From positions 86,741 to 150,740 of the forward strand of contig NZLU01000042.1 of NCBI GenBank assembly GCA_002692725.1: DNA of 64,000 nucleotides, read 5' to 3'. Below, piece after piece: positions 63,904-64,000 of the stretch (its first letter is position 1; the number at the start of each line of letters is the position of its first letter). The position numbers and the translations under genes are program-made. Origin of the DNA: Ponticaulis sp. Lineage in GTDB: Bacteria > Pseudomonadota > Alphaproteobacteria > Caulobacterales > Hyphomonadaceae. Under the pieces are notes generated by a model. That model did not search any database. It was not told the origin of the DNA and was given only the letters and a program-made list of their open reading frames with translations.

Positions 63904-64000
63904 TGGTCTGCTCCCCGAAAAGTGGTCCATTATTTGAGTTAGTACCGGCTTCAGATATGGAGCTGAACTATGGGCAAGAGACTGAAGCCTGAAGAGATTA
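63904..64000 (+). mobile_element. Left end of an IS3-family insertion sequence (cut by window edge)
   Basis: The segment starts with TGGTCTGCTCCCC and continues with AAGTGGTCCATTATTTGAG, a terminal sequence form common to IS3-family elements of the IS407-like group, which begin with TG. The transposase reading frame begins 66 bases further. The right end and target duplication are outside the window. Confidence 0.7.
63970..64000 (+). CDS. IS3-family transposase OrfA, N-terminal fragment
   Basis: Only ten codons are inside the window: MGKRLKPEEI. This is the usual start of IS3-family OrfA proteins (M-x-KR-x-KPEEI), whose first helix-turn-helix binds the terminal repeats. Completeness cannot be judged. 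Confidence 0.75.
   Translation, partial: MGKRLKPEEI

Overview
This window reads as a stretch of chromosome from an alphaproteobacterium, most likely of the Hyphomonadaceae/Maricaulales type (an inference from gene content; no marker gene was compared). The reasons are the tkt-gap-pgk-class I aldolase run, an RpoH-type sigma factor next to carD and a 7Fe ferredoxin, phaR/phaB, an alphaproteobacterial-type 6S RNA before the 5-formyl-THF cyclo-ligase gene, a TonB-dependent receptor, several alphaproteobacterial DUF families (DUF983, DUF3429, DUF4164, DUF4908-like, DUF6065), and sites that fit CtrA, LexA and PhaR consensus sequences. Most of it is housekeeping and envelope genes with dense, often overlapping operons. 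No tRNA, rRNA, CRISPR array or prophage was seen.

Layout. 0-5 kb: tail of a GIY-YIG nuclease, DUF983 and DUF3429 membrane proteins, a secreted TIMP-like protein, ruvCAB with a possible LexA box, then a monooxygenase-MarR-small membrane protein unit. 5-13.4 kb: a TonB-dependent receptor and a complete tripartite RND efflux system with the outer membrane factor divergent. 13.4-19 kb: YcgN-like protein, thiE, an exported glyoxalase-fold protein, an S41 protease lipoprotein pair, a 39-residue ORF and hairpin before a TauE/SafE permease, and a GNAT acetyltransferase. 19-25.5 kb: a leftward central-carbon run, tkt, gap, zinc-ribbon protein, pgk, four-helix membrane protein, class I aldolase. 25.6-32.5 kb: DUF4164, zapA, then an MCP, an unanchored TonB-domain protein and a DUF3772/MscS channel, followed by 6S RNA and the cyclo-ligase. 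32.6-43.2 kb: two more MCPs, a YmdB-type phosphodiesterase, a lipoprotein, yebC with a PP2C phosphatase, and an MBOAT/AlgJ-like O-acetylation pair.

43-50 kb: a UbiH-type hydroxylase, amtB, ftsK, a six-cysteine lipoprotein and lolA. 50-57 kb: phaR and phaB, divergent around a candidate PhaR operator, a DUF4908-like protein, an operon of thioredoxin-TPR, Lon-N-domain, Trm112-like and DUF971 proteins, a prolyl-tRNA deacylase, DUF6065 and an SNase-fold lipoprotein. 57-64 kb: a leftward series of Suv3-like helicase, S4 protein, TerB, fdxA, carD and rpoH, with a CtrA-type box before carD; then a REP-like palindrome, a SIMPL-domain protein and, at the right edge, the left end of an IS3-family insertion sequence.

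The parts most worth a second look are the hairpin that overlaps the Shine-Dalgarno of the TauE gene behind a tiny ORF, the regulatory boxes near phaB and carD, the relocated 6S RNA, and several exported proteins that keep a fold but have lost catalytic residues. No clear new defence or mobile system was found.
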